Shown here: positions 15,047 to 23,691 of the stretch, piece after piece
How positions within the stretch are numbered: the stretch's first letter is position 1
Layout of the letters: the number at the start of each line of letters is the position of its first letter
Source: Pseudomonas putida S13.1.2
Lineage (GTDB): Bacteria; Pseudomonadota; Gammaproteobacteria; Pseudomonadales; Pseudomonadaceae
Assembly (NCBI RefSeq): GCF_000498395.2
Contig: NZ_CP010979.1
Coordinates: forward strand, 868,001-932,000
Reading direction: 5' to 3'
DNA length: 64,000 nt
Notes under the pieces: generated by a model
Databases searched by the model: none
Told to the model about the DNA's origin: nothing
The model's input: only the letters and a program-made list of their open reading frames with translations
Position numbers and translations under genes: made by a program

Positions 15047-15295
15047 ATGAAGACCGAATACCAAGTTCGCCCGGTTACCCGTTACATCGTCACGCGTTAC
15101 ACCCTTGATGGTCCAAGCGAAGGCGGCGCACAAGGGGCTTCATCCGTGGCGGTCGGCGAATTCAGCAATGGCCAGCAGGCCGACCTGGTTGCTGACGCGA
15201 TGGTGACAAAGGATAGGGCTGATGGAATCGAGTCCAGCCGCTCTCGCCACGGGCTTAGCCTTGGCGAGGTCATCAGCGGCCAGCGTATCGAGTAA
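15047..15295 (+). CDS. Small prophage protein
   Basis: An 82-residue protein (MKTEYQVRPVTRYIVTRYTL) from the ATG at 15047 with GGAGA upstream. It is strand-rich at the N-terminus with an Ala/Gly-rich middle and no recognised family. It is followed by the shared inverted repeat at 15299. Confidence 0.6.
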   Translation: MKTEYQVRPVTRYIVTRYTLDGPSEGGAQGASSVAVGEFSNGQQADLVADAMVTKDRADGIESSRSRHGLSLGEVISGQRIE

Positions 15296-15298
15296 TCC

Positions 15299-15333
15299 GC
15301 GCCACAAAATCTAGGTGCGCCGTTTCGTGGCGC
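15299..15333. repeat. Inverted repeat shared with 8629-8662
   Basis: GCGCCACAAAAT (15299-15310) and TTTCGTGGCGC (15323-15333) are inverted copies with a 12-base spacer. They sit in the gap just before the ribosome site of the next gene. The arms are the same as at 8629-8662, with unrelated spacer sequence. Confidence 0.65.
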
Positions 15334-15344
15334 GAGGAGGTCGC

Positions 15345-15557
15345 ATGCCTGCGCCATCCAGCTTTCACCATGCCGGTGATGGTCGCGGTGCTCGCCGCGT
15401 ATTCGTCAACGGGATAGAAGTTCAGCGCGCCATCTGGTGCGACACTGCTGCTGGGGTGTGCGTGTATGCGCCGATGCCGATAAAGCCTAAGCGCCCGGCT
15501 CGGGAAGAGATCTACACCCGCAGGCTGCGAGGGGTGGTCACGGTGCAGCCGGCGTGA
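15345..15557 (+). CDS. Small prophage protein
   Basis: A 70-residue protein from the ATG at 15345 (GAGGAGGTCGC upstream). It reads RRVFVNGIEVQRAIWCDTAA then GVCVYAPMPIKPKR: a beta-rich core with two Cys and a basic tail. This type is common beside phage packaging genes. Function unknown to me. Confidence 0.65.
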   Translation: MPAPSSFHHAGDGRGARRVFVNGIEVQRAIWCDTAAGVCVYAPMPIKPKRPAREEIYTRRLRGVVTVQPA

Positions 15558-16162
15558 CCCGGCCAATGCCGCCGGCCGACCTGCTAGAGTCGCCATTTCT
15601 GATCCTCGCGCCTGCTCCCGAACTGTGGGAGTGGATACAGCGCGAGATCCTCGCCACCACCGGCAGCATCCACAACCCCGAGCACGGTCACCTCATCGAC
15701 GCCAGTATCGGCGTGCTTTGGGCATCATCATCCTTCAACAAGAAGGGTCGCGGCGTACTGGGGCAGGCCGAGCAGCTGATGATCCGCGCGGGCGGCTGGC
15801 AGAAGGCTCGCCAAGAGCAACAGATGCGGGACTGGTTCGGCGAAGAGCCCGAGTTTCTCATCACCCTGGCGGCCGACTACTGCTCCCAGTGCACCGAAGC
15901 CGAGTTCTGCGCTCTGGTAGAGCACGAGCTCTATCACATCGGCCACAAGCTCGATAAGTACGGCGCCCCAGCGTTCACCCAAGACGGCATGCCCAAGCTT
16001 GAGATGCGCGGCCATGACGTTGAAGAGTTCGTCGGGGTGGTTCGCCGTTATGGGCCGAGCCACGACGTACAGCAGCTTATCGACGCTGCAAGCCGGCCGC
16101 CTGAGGTGGCCAAGATCAACATTGCGAGGGCCTGCGGAACCTGTCTACTGAGGTCGGCCTGA
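15554..16162 (+). CDS. Putative phage metallopeptidase
   Basis: A 202-residue protein from the GTG at 15554, which overlaps the preceding stop (GTGA). The zinc-binding helix is VEHELYHIGH (HExxH plus a third His). The downstream acidic motif is GHDVEEFVGVVRRYG. This matches the putative phage metallopeptidase family found next to terminase genes. A CxxC pair lies at YCSQCTEAEFC. Substrate unknown; it might act in host takeover or virion maturation. Confidence 0.75.
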   Translation: MTRPMPPADLLESPFLILAPAPELWEWIQREILATTGSIHNPEHGHLIDASIGVLWASSSFNKKGRGVLGQAEQLMIRAGGWQKARQEQQMRDWFGEEPEFLITLAADYCSQCTEAEFCALVEHELYHIGHKLDKYGAPAFTQDGMPKLEMRGHDVEEFVGVVRRYGPSHDVQQLIDAASRPPEVAKINIARACGTCLLRSA

Positions 16163-16193
16163 TTCCAGACAGGCCCAAGACGGATGACACCAT

Positions 16194-16655
16194 ATGGCAG
16201 CCCTGAAAAACGAGGTGAAGGGCTTCATCGTGCAGGCCCTTGCGTGCTTCGACACGCCCTCTCAGGTGGCGGAGGCGGTCAAGAGTGAATTCGGCCTCGT
16301 CGTTACCCGGCAGCAGGTAGAGAGTCACGACCCAACCAAGGCAAGCAGCAAGGGCCTGGCCAAGCGCTGGGTGACCCTGTTCGAAGACACCCGTAGGCGT
16401 TTCCGTGAGGAGACGGCCGATATCCCGATCGCCAATCGCGCATACCGCCTCCGCGCACTGGGCAGGATGGTGGAGAAGGCTGAGAGCATGCGCAACCTTG
16501 CCCTGACCGCCCAGCTGCTTGAGCAGGCGGCCAAGGAGGTCGGAGATGTGTACGTGAACCGGCAGACGAAGGTGGATAGCCCGCTCGACAATGCGGTACC
16601 CACCTCGGTGCAGGTCACGGTGATGGATGCGAGGAAGCGCGATGCCGACGCTTAA
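16194..16655 (+). CDS. Terminase small subunit (DUF2280-like)
   Basis: A 153-residue protein. The N-terminus has a helix-turn-helix (DTPSQVAEAVKSEFGLVVTR) that should recognise the packaging site. A long helical oligomerisation region follows (RLRALGRMVEKAESMRNLAL). The pattern agrees with DUF2280 small terminases, and it overlaps the large subunit gene by 14 bases. A cos or pac site is likely nearby but cannot be identified by eye. Confidence 0.82.
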   Translation: MAALKNEVKGFIVQALACFDTPSQVAEAVKSEFGLVVTRQQVESHDPTKASSKGLAKRWVTLFEDTRRRFREETADIPIANRAYRLRALGRMVEKAESMRNLALTAQLLEQAAKEVGDVYVNRQTKVDSPLDNAVPTSVQVTVMDARKRDADA

Positions 16656-17928
16656 CGTCCCTCAGGCCACCTTCATCAACATGCCCCACAAGTTCCGCGG
16701 CTTCGTCGCCGGGTTCGGCTCAGGCAAGACCTGGGTAGGCTGCGCAGGCATCTGCAAGCACGTGTGGGAATGGCCCCGGATCAACTCAGGCTACTTCGCC
16801 CCGACGTACCCGCAGATCCGCGATATCTTCTTCCCGACCATCGAGGAGGTCGCCTTCGACTGGGGCCTAAAGGTCAAGACGAAGGAGAGCGACAAGGAGG
16901 TCGAGTTCTACAGCGGTGGCCAGTACCGCAGCACGACCATCTGCCGCTCGATGGAGAAGCCTCAGACCATCGTGGGGTTCAAGATCGGGCACGCCCTGGT
17001 CGATGAGTTGGACGTCCTGCCCAAGCTCAAGGCTGAGCACGCCTGGCGCAAGATCATCGCCCGTATGCGCTACAACGTGGACGGGCTCAAGAACGGTGTA
17101 GACGTCACCACGACCCCTGAGGGGTTCAAGTTCGTCTTCCAGCAGTTCGTGAAGCAGCTGCGCGAGAAGCCAGCGCTGAACGCGATGTACGGCCTGGTGC
17201 AGGCGAGCACGTTCGACAACGAGCTGAACCTGCCGCCGGACTACATCCCGTCGCTGATGGGCTCGTACCCAGAGCAGCTGATCATGGCCTACCTGAATGG
17301 CCAGTTCGTCAACCTGACGTCCGGGACGATCTACACCGCCTACGACCGCAAGTTGAACGGCAGCCAGGAGACCATCCAGCCTGGTGAGGTCCTGTTCATC
17401 GGCATGGACTTCAACGTCGGCAAGATGTCGGCGGTGGTGCATGTGAAGCGCCTGGGCCTGCCGCACGCAGTCGACGAGATCATCAACGGCTACGACACAC
17501 CAGACATGATCAAGAAGATCAAGGAGCGGTACTGGCTGTACGACGGTAATGACTACCGCAACACACGCCAGATCCGGGTCTACCCCGACGCCTCTGGCGA
17601 TTCGCGCAAGTCCGTCAGGGCCAGCGAGACCGACATCTCCCTGCTCAAGCAAGCGGGCTTCATCGTATCGGCCCCCGGCGCAAACCCGCCGGTGAAAGAC
17701 CGCATCAACTCCATGAACGCCATGTTCTGCAATGCCGCCGGCCAGCGCCGGTACCGCGTCAACGCCGACAAGTGCCCGACCTATGCCGATGACCTCGAGC
17801 AGCAGATCTGGAACGACCAGGGCGAGCCGGACAAGAAGCAGGGCAACGACCACCGGCCAGACGCCGGCGGCTACTTCATCCACAAAGAGTACCCAATCAA
17901 CAAGTACTCCCTCGCAGGTGTTTCCTAA
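16642..17928 (+). CDS. Terminase large subunit
   Basis: A 428-residue protein from the ATG at 16642 (GAGGAAGCGCG upstream). The ATPase has Walker A GFGSGKTW near residue 30 and Walker B HALVDELDV near residue 120. The C-terminal nuclease domain shows GMDFNVGKMSAVV and YPDASGDSR, RNase H-like acidic positions. It pumps DNA into the prohead and cuts it. Confidence 0.93.
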   Translation: MPTLNVPQATFINMPHKFRGFVAGFGSGKTWVGCAGICKHVWEWPRINSGYFAPTYPQIRDIFFPTIEEVAFDWGLKVKTKESDKEVEFYSGGQYRSTTICRSMEKPQTIVGFKIGHALVDELDVLPKLKAEHAWRKIIARMRYNVDGLKNGVDVTTTPEGFKFVFQQFVKQLREKPALNAMYGLVQASTFDNELNLPPDYIPSLMGSYPEQLIMAYLNGQFVNLTSGTIYTAYDRKLNGSQETIQPGEVLFIGMDFNVGKMSAVVHVKRLGLPHAVDEIINGYDTPDMIKKIKERYWLYDGNDYRNTRQIRVYPDASGDSRKSVRASETDISLLKQAGFIVSAPGANPPVKDRINSMNAMFCNAAGQRRYRVNADKCPTYADDLEQQIWNDQGEPDKKQGNDHRPDAGGYFIHKEYPINKYSLAGVS

Positions 17929-19247
17929 TGGGCGCTATCCGATACCTCAGCGACAAGCTGGTGAACCTGGTGGCGAACCTGGGTACCGAGCGCGACAAGG
18001 CTTCGAGTTCGATTTATGCGCCCACGCTGTTGAGCGAGCAGGAGCTCAGCAATGCCTACCGGGGCGCTTGGCTGCCACGCAAGATCATCGATATCCCCCC
18101 TCTGGACGCCACCCGGCGCTGGAGGGGCTGGCAGGCCAGCAAAGAGCAGATCGAGAAGCTGGAAGCCGAAGAGAAGCGCCTGGACGTTCGGCGCAAGGTG
18201 AAGCAGGCCATGACGCGGGCGCGACTGTTCGGTGGGGCGGCCATCTACATAGGCACCGGCGACCGCGATACCTCGCTACCGCTTGATCCTGAGAAGATAG
18301 GCCGGGGGGGTATCAAGTACCTGACCGTTCTGAGCAAGCGTAAGCTGGCGCCTGGTGACATCGAGCAAGACACTCAGTCCGACCTTTTCGATCGACCCAA
18401 GTGGTACACACTCACCGGCAGCCAGATAAAGGTTCATCCGTCGCGGCTGATCATCTTCATCGGCGCCGAGCTGCCTGACCCAGAACTTGACGTCGGCGTT
18501 GAGTATGGCTGGGGCGATTCGGTGCTTCAGTCGATCCTCGACACGATCAAGCAGTCGGACAGCACCATGGGCAACGTTGCCAGCCTGGTGTTCGAAGCCA
18601 AGGTCGACGTCATCAAAATTCCTGACTTCATGCAGCAGTTGCAGGACTCTGCATTCGAGAAGCGCGTACTGGAGCGCCTGCGACTCGCGGCAATGGCCAA
18701 GGGCATCAACGGCCAGATTCTGCTGGACGCGCAGGAAGAGTACGAAAGCAAGTCTGCCAGTTTTAGCAGCCTCCCAGACGTCATGGACCGGTTCCTTCAG
18801 GCTGTGGCCGGCGCTGCTGACATTCCACTTACTCGCCTGGCTGGCCAGTCCCCTGCAGGCATGAGCAGTACGGGCGAATCGGACCTGCGCAACTACTACG
18901 ACCGCATCCAGGCCATGCAGGAGCTGGATATGCGGCCCGCGCTGTCCACGTTCGACGAGTGCCTGATTCGATCGGCCCTCGGCGCCCGCGACCCGAAGAT
19001 CCATTACGCATGGTTGCCGCTCTGGCAGCCGACCGCCGCCGAGAAGTCGGAGAACGGCAAGCGCACTGCAGAGACCATCAAAACGCTGAAGGAGTCTGGC
19101 CTGTTCCCCGAGGAGGCGCTGAGCAGAGCCGCCACCAACGTGCTGGTCGAGGAAAGCGTTCTGCCTGGCCTGGAGGCTGCTATTGCCGAGTACGGCGCGC
19201 AGCTGCCTGACGAGGAAGAACCAGAAGAAGCTCCAGCCACGCCCTGA
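17928..19247 (+). CDS. Portal protein (DUF1073-like)
   Basis: A 439-residue protein starting at the base that ends the terminase stop. It has portal features: AYRGAWLPRKIIDIPPLDAT at the N-terminus, ARLFGGAAIYIGT, and the ADIPLTRLAGQSPAGMSSTG segment typical of the DUF1073 portal family. The C-terminus is acidic (DEEEPEEAPATP). It forms the DNA entry ring of the capsid. Confidence 0.88.
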   Translation: MGAIRYLSDKLVNLVANLGTERDKASSSIYAPTLLSEQELSNAYRGAWLPRKIIDIPPLDATRRWRGWQASKEQIEKLEAEEKRLDVRRKVKQAMTRARLFGGAAIYIGTGDRDTSLPLDPEKIGRGGIKYLTVLSKRKLAPGDIEQDTQSDLFDRPKWYTLTGSQIKVHPSRLIIFIGAELPDPELDVGVEYGWGDSVLQSILDTIKQSDSTMGNVASLVFEAKVDVIKIPDFMQQLQDSAFEKRVLERLRLAAMAKGINGQILLDAQEEYESKSASFSSLPDVMDRFLQAVAGAADIPLTRLAGQSPAGMSSTGESDLRNYYDRIQAMQELDMRPALSTFDECLIRSALGARDPKIHYAWLPLWQPTAAEKSENGKRTAETIKTLKESGLFPEEALSRAATNVLVEESVLPGLEAAIAEYGAQLPDEEEPEEAPATP

Positions 19248-19255
19248 GGTAAACC

Positions 19256-20359
19256 ATGCACATCACTGACACAGTCAGCCTGGGCGACACCAGGCTGAAC
19301 GATTCCGGCTACCTGGAAGCTTTTGCACTCACTGCCCGCACCGGCATTCAGCAGTACCTGGGCGCGGAAGTAGGCCGGCCAGATCTGAAGGTCGTGAACG
19401 TCTACCGCGACGAGCATGAGGTCTTCTCCAAGCGCTCTCTGGAGTCGTTCTCGAAGATCCCGATGACCAACGACCACCCTGGCCAGCCGGTCACCGCCGC
19501 CAACTGGAAGCAGGTGGCCGTAGGCACCACCGGTGACGAGGTCCTGCGCGACGGCGAGTACCTCAAGATCGGCCTGAAGATCACCGACGGCGAAGCAGTG
19601 GCTGCGGTGCAGGCCGGCAAGCGCGAACTCAGCGTGGGCTATAGCTGTGAACTGGTTTGGGAGGACGGGGAGGCCCCCGACGGCACCAAGTACCAGGCCA
19701 AGCAAACCAACATCATCGCCGACCACATCGCCATCGTTCAGCGCGGGCGGGCCGGCAGCCGGGCAAGCATTGGCGACTCCTGGCCACAACACACCCCAAC
19801 CCCCGAGGAAAAACCCATGACCCTGAAGACGGTTACCGTCGACGGCATCCCGGTTGAAGTAACCGACCAGGGCGCCGTTGTCATCGCCACCCTGCAAGGC
19901 CGCCTGGCCGACGCTGCTACCAAGCTCAGCACCACCGAGGCCGCTCACGCCACGGCGATGGCAACCAAGGATGCTGACCTGGCCAGGAAGGACGCCGAGA
20001 TCGACGACCTGAAGGCCAAGCAGATCACTGACGCGCAGATCGACGAGCGCGTGAAGGCCCGAGGCGACCTGATCGCCAAGGCCAAGACCATCGCGGACGG
20101 CGACTACGCCGGCAAGAGCGATGCCGAGATCCGCAAGGCGGTGGTGATCGCCAAGCTGGGCGACGCAGCTGTAGCCGGCAAGCCCGAAGCCTACATCGAC
20201 GCCCGCTTCGACATCCTGGCCGAAGACGCGGCGAAAGACCCGGTTCGTCAGCACCTGCTGAGCCAGGACGGTCGGCAAGCCCTCGGCGACAACGGCCAGG
20301 CTGCCTATGAGCAGCGCACAACTGACGCCTGGAAAACTCCAGCACAAAAGGGGGCCTGA
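19256..20359 (+). CDS. Prohead protease with fused scaffold (DUF2213-like)
   Basis: A 367-residue protein. Residues 1-180 are the DUF2213 protease-type domain: SKIPMTNDHPGQPV, ELSVGYSCELVWEDG and ADHIAIVQRGRAG carry the conserved His and Ser positions. Residues 190-367 are a charged helical scaffold region. An internal ATG at 19817 has a strong ribosome site and could yield the scaffold alone. Confidence 0.85.
   Translation: MHITDTVSLGDTRLNDSGYLEAFALTARTGIQQYLGAEVGRPDLKVVNVYRDEHEVFSKRSLESFSKIPMTNDHPGQPVTAANWKQVAVGTTGDEVLRDGEYLKIGLKITDGEAVAAVQAGKRELSVGYSCELVWEDGEAPDGTKYQAKQTNIIADHIAIVQRGRAGSRASIGDSWPQHTPTPEEKPMTLKTVTVDGIPVEVTDQGAVVIATLQGRLADAATKLSTTEAAHATAMATKDADLARKDAEIDDLKAKQITDAQIDERVKARGDLIAKAKTIADGDYAGKSDAEIRKAVVIAKLGDAAVAGKPEAYIDARFDILAEDAAKDPVRQHLLSQDGRQALGDNGQAAYEQRTTDAWKTPAQKGA
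19817..20359 (+). CDS. Nested scaffold protein (internal start)
   Basis: In the same frame as the protease, ATG at 19817 is preceded by GAGGAAAAACCC, a stronger ribosome site than many starts in this region. It falls exactly at the protease-scaffold boundary and would give a 180-residue helical scaffold (LQGRLADAATKLSTTEAAHA). This copies the lambda C/Nu3 nested arrangement. Confidence 0.6.
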   Translation: MTLKTVTVDGIPVEVTDQGAVVIATLQGRLADAATKLSTTEAAHATAMATKDADLARKDAEIDDLKAKQITDAQIDERVKARGDLIAKAKTIADGDYAGKSDAEIRKAVVIAKLGDAAVAGKPEAYIDARFDILAEDAAKDPVRQHLLSQDGRQALGDNGQAAYEQRTTDAWKTPAQKGA

Positions 20360-20362
20360 TCC

Positions 20363-20797
20363 ATGCCAGCCATCCAGACCAACTACACCGCGAACATTCC
20401 GGCCAAGAAGCTCGGGCACATCCCGGACATGACGCAGGCCGACCTGATCTCGCGCACCGTTGAAACCGTGGCCGGTATCGGCTTCGGCCTGCCGGTCGCG
20501 CAGGGTGCAGACGACAAGGGCTGCATCCTGTTCGCCGGATCCGGCTTCATCGGCGTGACCACCCGCGACCGTTCCGTGCTCGCCGGCGAGCAGTACGCCC
20601 GCTATGAGTCGGCGCGGATCCTGAAGAAGGGCCCAATCACCGTCACCGCATCGGTCGCGGTGGTCGCTGGCGATCCGGTCTACCTCACCCCGGCCGGCGC
20701 CTTCACCAACGTCTCGACCAGCAACGTCGCCATCCCGAACAGCCGATTCGACACATCGGCGTCCGCGGGCGCGCTGGCCAACATCTTCATCAAGTAA
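20363..20797 (+). CDS. Capsid decoration/cement protein
   Basis: A 144-residue protein, beta-rich, with small residues and no helices of note (AGDPVYLTPAGAFTNVSTSN). Its size and its location between the scaffold and major capsid genes match the Gp24-type structural cement family of siphophages. It probably trims or stabilises the capsid surface as trimers. Confidence 0.75.
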   Translation: MPAIQTNYTANIPAKKLGHIPDMTQADLISRTVETVAGIGFGLPVAQGADDKGCILFAGSGFIGVTTRDRSVLAGEQYARYESARILKKGPITVTASVAVVAGDPVYLTPAGAFTNVSTSNVAIPNSRFDTSASAGALANIFIK

Positions 20798-20809
20798 GGA
20801 GCGTCTAGC

Positions 20810-21736
20810 ATGTCGCAAATCAAACTGCTCGATGCCCAGGCTGCGCTTGGCTTCGTGCTCAGCCAGACCACGCACATCGAGCGTCAGGTCAACCAGATCG
20901 TCTACGGCGATATCCAGTACGCCGAGCTGATCCCGGTCGACAACACCGCGCCCGAGTGGGTGAAGACCGTCACCTACTTCTCCAGCGACAAGTTCGGCAA
21001 GGCGGACTGGATCAACGGCAACGCCGATGACATCCCGCGCGCCGGTTCCGAACGCTCCAAGCTCGAGACCAGCGTTTACACCGCCGGTATCGGTTACGGC
21101 TTTGGCCTGGAAGAGATCAGCCAGGCTCAGATGCTGGGCCTGCCGCTGCAGGCAGAAGACGCCGCCGCCGCTCGCCGCGCGTACGAGGAGATGGTCGACA
21201 ACGTCGCGCTGCGCGGTGACGCACGCAAAGGCTTCCAGGGCCTGATCTCCAACAGCAACGTGAGCGCCATCGTGGTGCCCACCGGCAACTGGGCCACTGC
21301 AACCCCTCAGCAGATGATTGCCGATATCAACTCGGTTCTGATGCCGACCTACTCCAGCACTCTGTACACCTCGATCGCCGACACCCTGCTGTTGCCGTTC
21401 GAGAAGCTGCAGCAGCTGGCCCAGACCGTAATGCCGAACACCACCATGACCGTCCTGCAGTTCGTCATGCAGTCGAACATCTACACCCAGACCACTGGGC
21501 GCCCCCTGATGATTCGCGGCATCTACGGCCTGCTGACTGCCGGTGGCAGCGGCGCGGCACGCATGGTCGGCTACCGTCGCGACCCATCGGTGCTGAAAAT
21601 GCACATCCCGATGCCTCACCGCTTCCTGCCTGCCTACCAGGCTGGTCCGATCCGCTGGGAAGTTCCGGGCATCTTCCGCCTGGGCGGCCTGGACATCCGT
21701 CAACCGAACCTCGTCAAGTACGGGGATGGGATCTGA
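20810..21736 (+). CDS. Major capsid protein (DUF2184-like)
   Basis: A 308-residue protein with DUF2184 traits: GDIQYAELIPVDNTAPEWVK, then FGLEEISQAQMLGLPLQAED, and the C-terminal PHRFLPAYQAGPIRWEVPGI. It follows the protease/scaffold and cement genes. Expected HK97-type fold. No evident cleavage site can be defined by eye. Confidence 0.88.
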   Translation: MSQIKLLDAQAALGFVLSQTTHIERQVNQIVYGDIQYAELIPVDNTAPEWVKTVTYFSSDKFGKADWINGNADDIPRAGSERSKLETSVYTAGIGYGFGLEEISQAQMLGLPLQAEDAAAARRAYEEMVDNVALRGDARKGFQGLISNSNVSAIVVPTGNWATATPQQMIADINSVLMPTYSSTLYTSIADTLLLPFEKLQQLAQTVMPNTTMTVLQFVMQSNIYTQTTGRPLMIRGIYGLLTAGGSGAARMVGYRRDPSVLKMHIPMPHRFLPAYQAGPIRWEVPGIFRLGGLDIRQPNLVKYGDGI

Positions 21737-21738
21737 TC

Positions 21739-22131
21739 ATGGCCAAGATCACCAACAACGGTCGAAACCCGCTGCACCTGCCAGACGGCACCTTCCTGCC
21801 CCTGGGCGAAGAGGTAGAGGTAAAGGGGTGGGGCAAGCTCAAGTCCCACCACCTCATCTCCGCCTTGGTCGAGGAGGGCTCCCTGGCTGTCAGTGACGCC
21901 ACTGACTCCCGAGAGCCTGAAGCCGACAAGGAAGTGCTCTTCGCCAAGCTGAAGGCGCTGGGTATCGAGGCTGGCAAGAACTCCAGCCTGAAAACCCTGC
22001 AAGAGCGCCTGATTGAGGCTGAAGCCAAGGCCAAGGAAGAGGCCATCGCCAAGCTCAAGGAAAAGGGCATTGATGTCGGCGACGACGTCACCCTGGAAGA
22101 GCTGCAGGCCGAACTGGCCAAGCAACCGTAA
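21739..22131 (+). CDS. Head-region protein with two HeH/SAP-like repeats
   Basis: A 130-residue protein. Residues 1-55 are a small beta domain (GRNPLHLPDGTFLPLGEEVE). The C-terminus has two copies of a short helical motif: LKALGIEAGKNSSLKTLQER and LKEKGIDVGDDVTLEELQAE, separated by a charged helix. These resemble HeH/LEM-like helix-extended-helix motifs. Possibly a capsid vertex or DNA-contacting accessory. Confidence 0.7.
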   Translation: MAKITNNGRNPLHLPDGTFLPLGEEVEVKGWGKLKSHHLISALVEEGSLAVSDATDSREPEADKEVLFAKLKALGIEAGKNSSLKTLQERLIEAEAKAKEEAIAKLKEKGIDVGDDVTLEELQAELAKQP

Positions 22132-22173
22132 CAACCCCGGGCGGTTCGCCGCCCACTTATTCGAGACATCCCG

Positions 22174-22692
22174 ATGCCAGAATTCTACGGATCCGTCGCA
22201 GGCGCCGACGCCTACCACTCTGCCCGGGCGAATGCTGCCTGGGCCGGCAGTGACGAAGCGAAGCAGGCGGCGCTGATCAGGGCATCGGCCTACATCGACG
22301 GAAAGTACCAGCAGCAGAACAGCTGCGGTCGCTGGGAGTCGATGTTCCCCGGCGTGAAGACCGGTGGCCGGGCGCAGGAGCTCCAGTGGCCCCGCACCGG
22401 CGCAACGGACAACGAAGGCGCGGCTATCCCGCCTGACGAGGTGCCAGCGGAGATTGAACGGGCCACCTACGAGGCGGCGCTGCGCGAACTGGTGAATCCT
22501 GGCAGCCTGAGCCCTGACTACGTGGCTGCCGAGGCCATCAAGCGCCAGAAGGTCGACGTGCTGGAGATCGAGTACCAGGCCTCGACTGATGGCGGCGTCC
22601 CGACGCGCCCGGTGTTGACCGTAGTGGATGAGTTGGTGGCACCGCTCCTGCGCAGTAACAGGCTGTGCGGTGTGGCGGTGTTTGTCGTATGA
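22174..22692 (+). CDS. Head-tail connector protein (DnaT-like/gp6-type)
   Basis: A 172-residue, mostly helical protein with AYHSARANAAWAGSDEAKQA then ALIRASAYIDGKYQ, the pattern often annotated as DnaT-like ssDNA-binding in phage head-tail clusters and assigned as an adaptor ring under the portal. It sits directly after the head genes. Confidence 0.75.
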   Translation: MPEFYGSVAGADAYHSARANAAWAGSDEAKQAALIRASAYIDGKYQQQNSCGRWESMFPGVKTGGRAQELQWPRTGATDNEGAAIPPDEVPAEIERATYEAALRELVNPGSLSPDYVAAEAIKRQKVDVLEIEYQASTDGGVPTRPVLTVVDELVAPLLRSNRLCGVAVFVV

Positions 22693-23690
22693 AGGCCTCC
22701 GAGGTAGAGGCTGAGATCGAGCGCCTTGAAATCGAGGTGCAGCAGGCCTACCTGGAACAGGTCGCGCAGACTGTGCGCTATGTGAGCATCAGCGAGCTCG
22801 AGCAGGCGGTATCGGACAACGACGAAGACCGGATAGCCGAAATCCTGTCCCTCGGGCTATTCGCTCTGCTGGTCGAGCGCCTGCGCGCAGTGTATGCCAG
22901 GGGCGCAAGCAAGGAGCTGGTGGCGGTCATCATCCCGGGCGTGCGCCGTGAGGTCGACATGGGTCACCCTGACGTTACCTCGTTCCTGGCCAGCCAGGCC
23001 GCCGCGCTGCGCGATCAGGCTGCCCGCGAGCAGGCCGAAGCTGTGCGGGTGGTGCTGTCCATGGGGCGTGACCGGGGCGATACGGCGCGAACCGCTGCGC
23101 TGAGCCTGGCAGGTCGGATGAGCAAGCAGACCGGGCGTCGCACCGGCGGTGTAGTGGGCCTGAATGGGCCGGCTGCCGAGGCATCCCAGCGAGCGCGCGA
23201 CCAGCTGGCCAGTGGCGACCCGGCGCGCATGCGCGAGTACCTTACCCGGCTGCGTCGTGATCCAGCCTTTGACGCTGCAGTGCGCGAAGCGATCGAGCAG
23301 AAGCGGCCGGTGGCGAAGGCGATCATCGACCGGGCGGCCTCAGCCTACGCTCAGCGCCTGCTTGGCACCTATGCCGAGGCCCTGGCCCAGACCAATACCT
23401 CCGAGGCCTACAACAAGGGCCGGGAGGAGGGCTGGAAGCAGCTCACGGCGCGCAGCAATGGCATGTACACCTTCGCCAAGACCTGGCGATCCATGCGGGA
23501 CAACAAGGTCAGGCACACCCATGCAGCAATGAATGGACAGGTGGTCATGGCCGACCAGCCATTCACCTCGCCGAGCGGCGCGATGCTGATGTTCCCGTGC
23601 GACACATCGCTGGGCGCTCCACTGGGTGAGCGCATCCGCTGCCGCTGCGTCGTCGAATACTCACTCAGGAAGATCAGCCAGGCGGTGTGA
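22689..23690 (+). CDS. Minor head protein (Mu F/SPP1 gp7-like)
   Basis: A 333-residue protein from the ATG at 22689 (ATGA overlap). The C-terminus has the head morphogenesis signature TWRSMRDNKVRHTHAAMNGQ ... SPSGAMLMFPCD ... ERIRCRCVVEY. The first 220 residues are helical. Such proteins sit inside the head near the portal. Here it is downstream of the connector gene rather than next to the portal gene. Confidence 0.82.
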   Translation: MKASEVEAEIERLEIEVQQAYLEQVAQTVRYVSISELEQAVSDNDEDRIAEILSLGLFALLVERLRAVYARGASKELVAVIIPGVRREVDMGHPDVTSFLASQAAALRDQAAREQAEAVRVVLSMGRDRGDTARTAALSLAGRMSKQTGRRTGGVVGLNGPAAEASQRARDQLASGDPARMREYLTRLRRDPAFDAAVREAIEQKRPVAKAIIDRAASAYAQRLLGTYAEALAQTNTSEAYNKGREEGWKQLTARSNGMYTFAKTWRSMRDNKVRHTHAAMNGQVVMADQPFTSPSGAMLMFPCDTSLGAPLGERIRCRCVVEYSLRKISQAV

Positions 23691-23691
23691 C

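Noticed and set aside
16867..17883. A 338-codon frame on the minus strand opposite the terminase gene
   Set aside because: Complement of a conserved terminase; no ribosome site and no family match.
19004..21703. An 899-codon open frame on the minus strand opposite portal, protease and capsid genes
   Set aside because: It is antisense to well-supported head genes, has a Gly/Val/Asp-rich composition typical of the complement of high-GC coding DNA, and no recognised domain.
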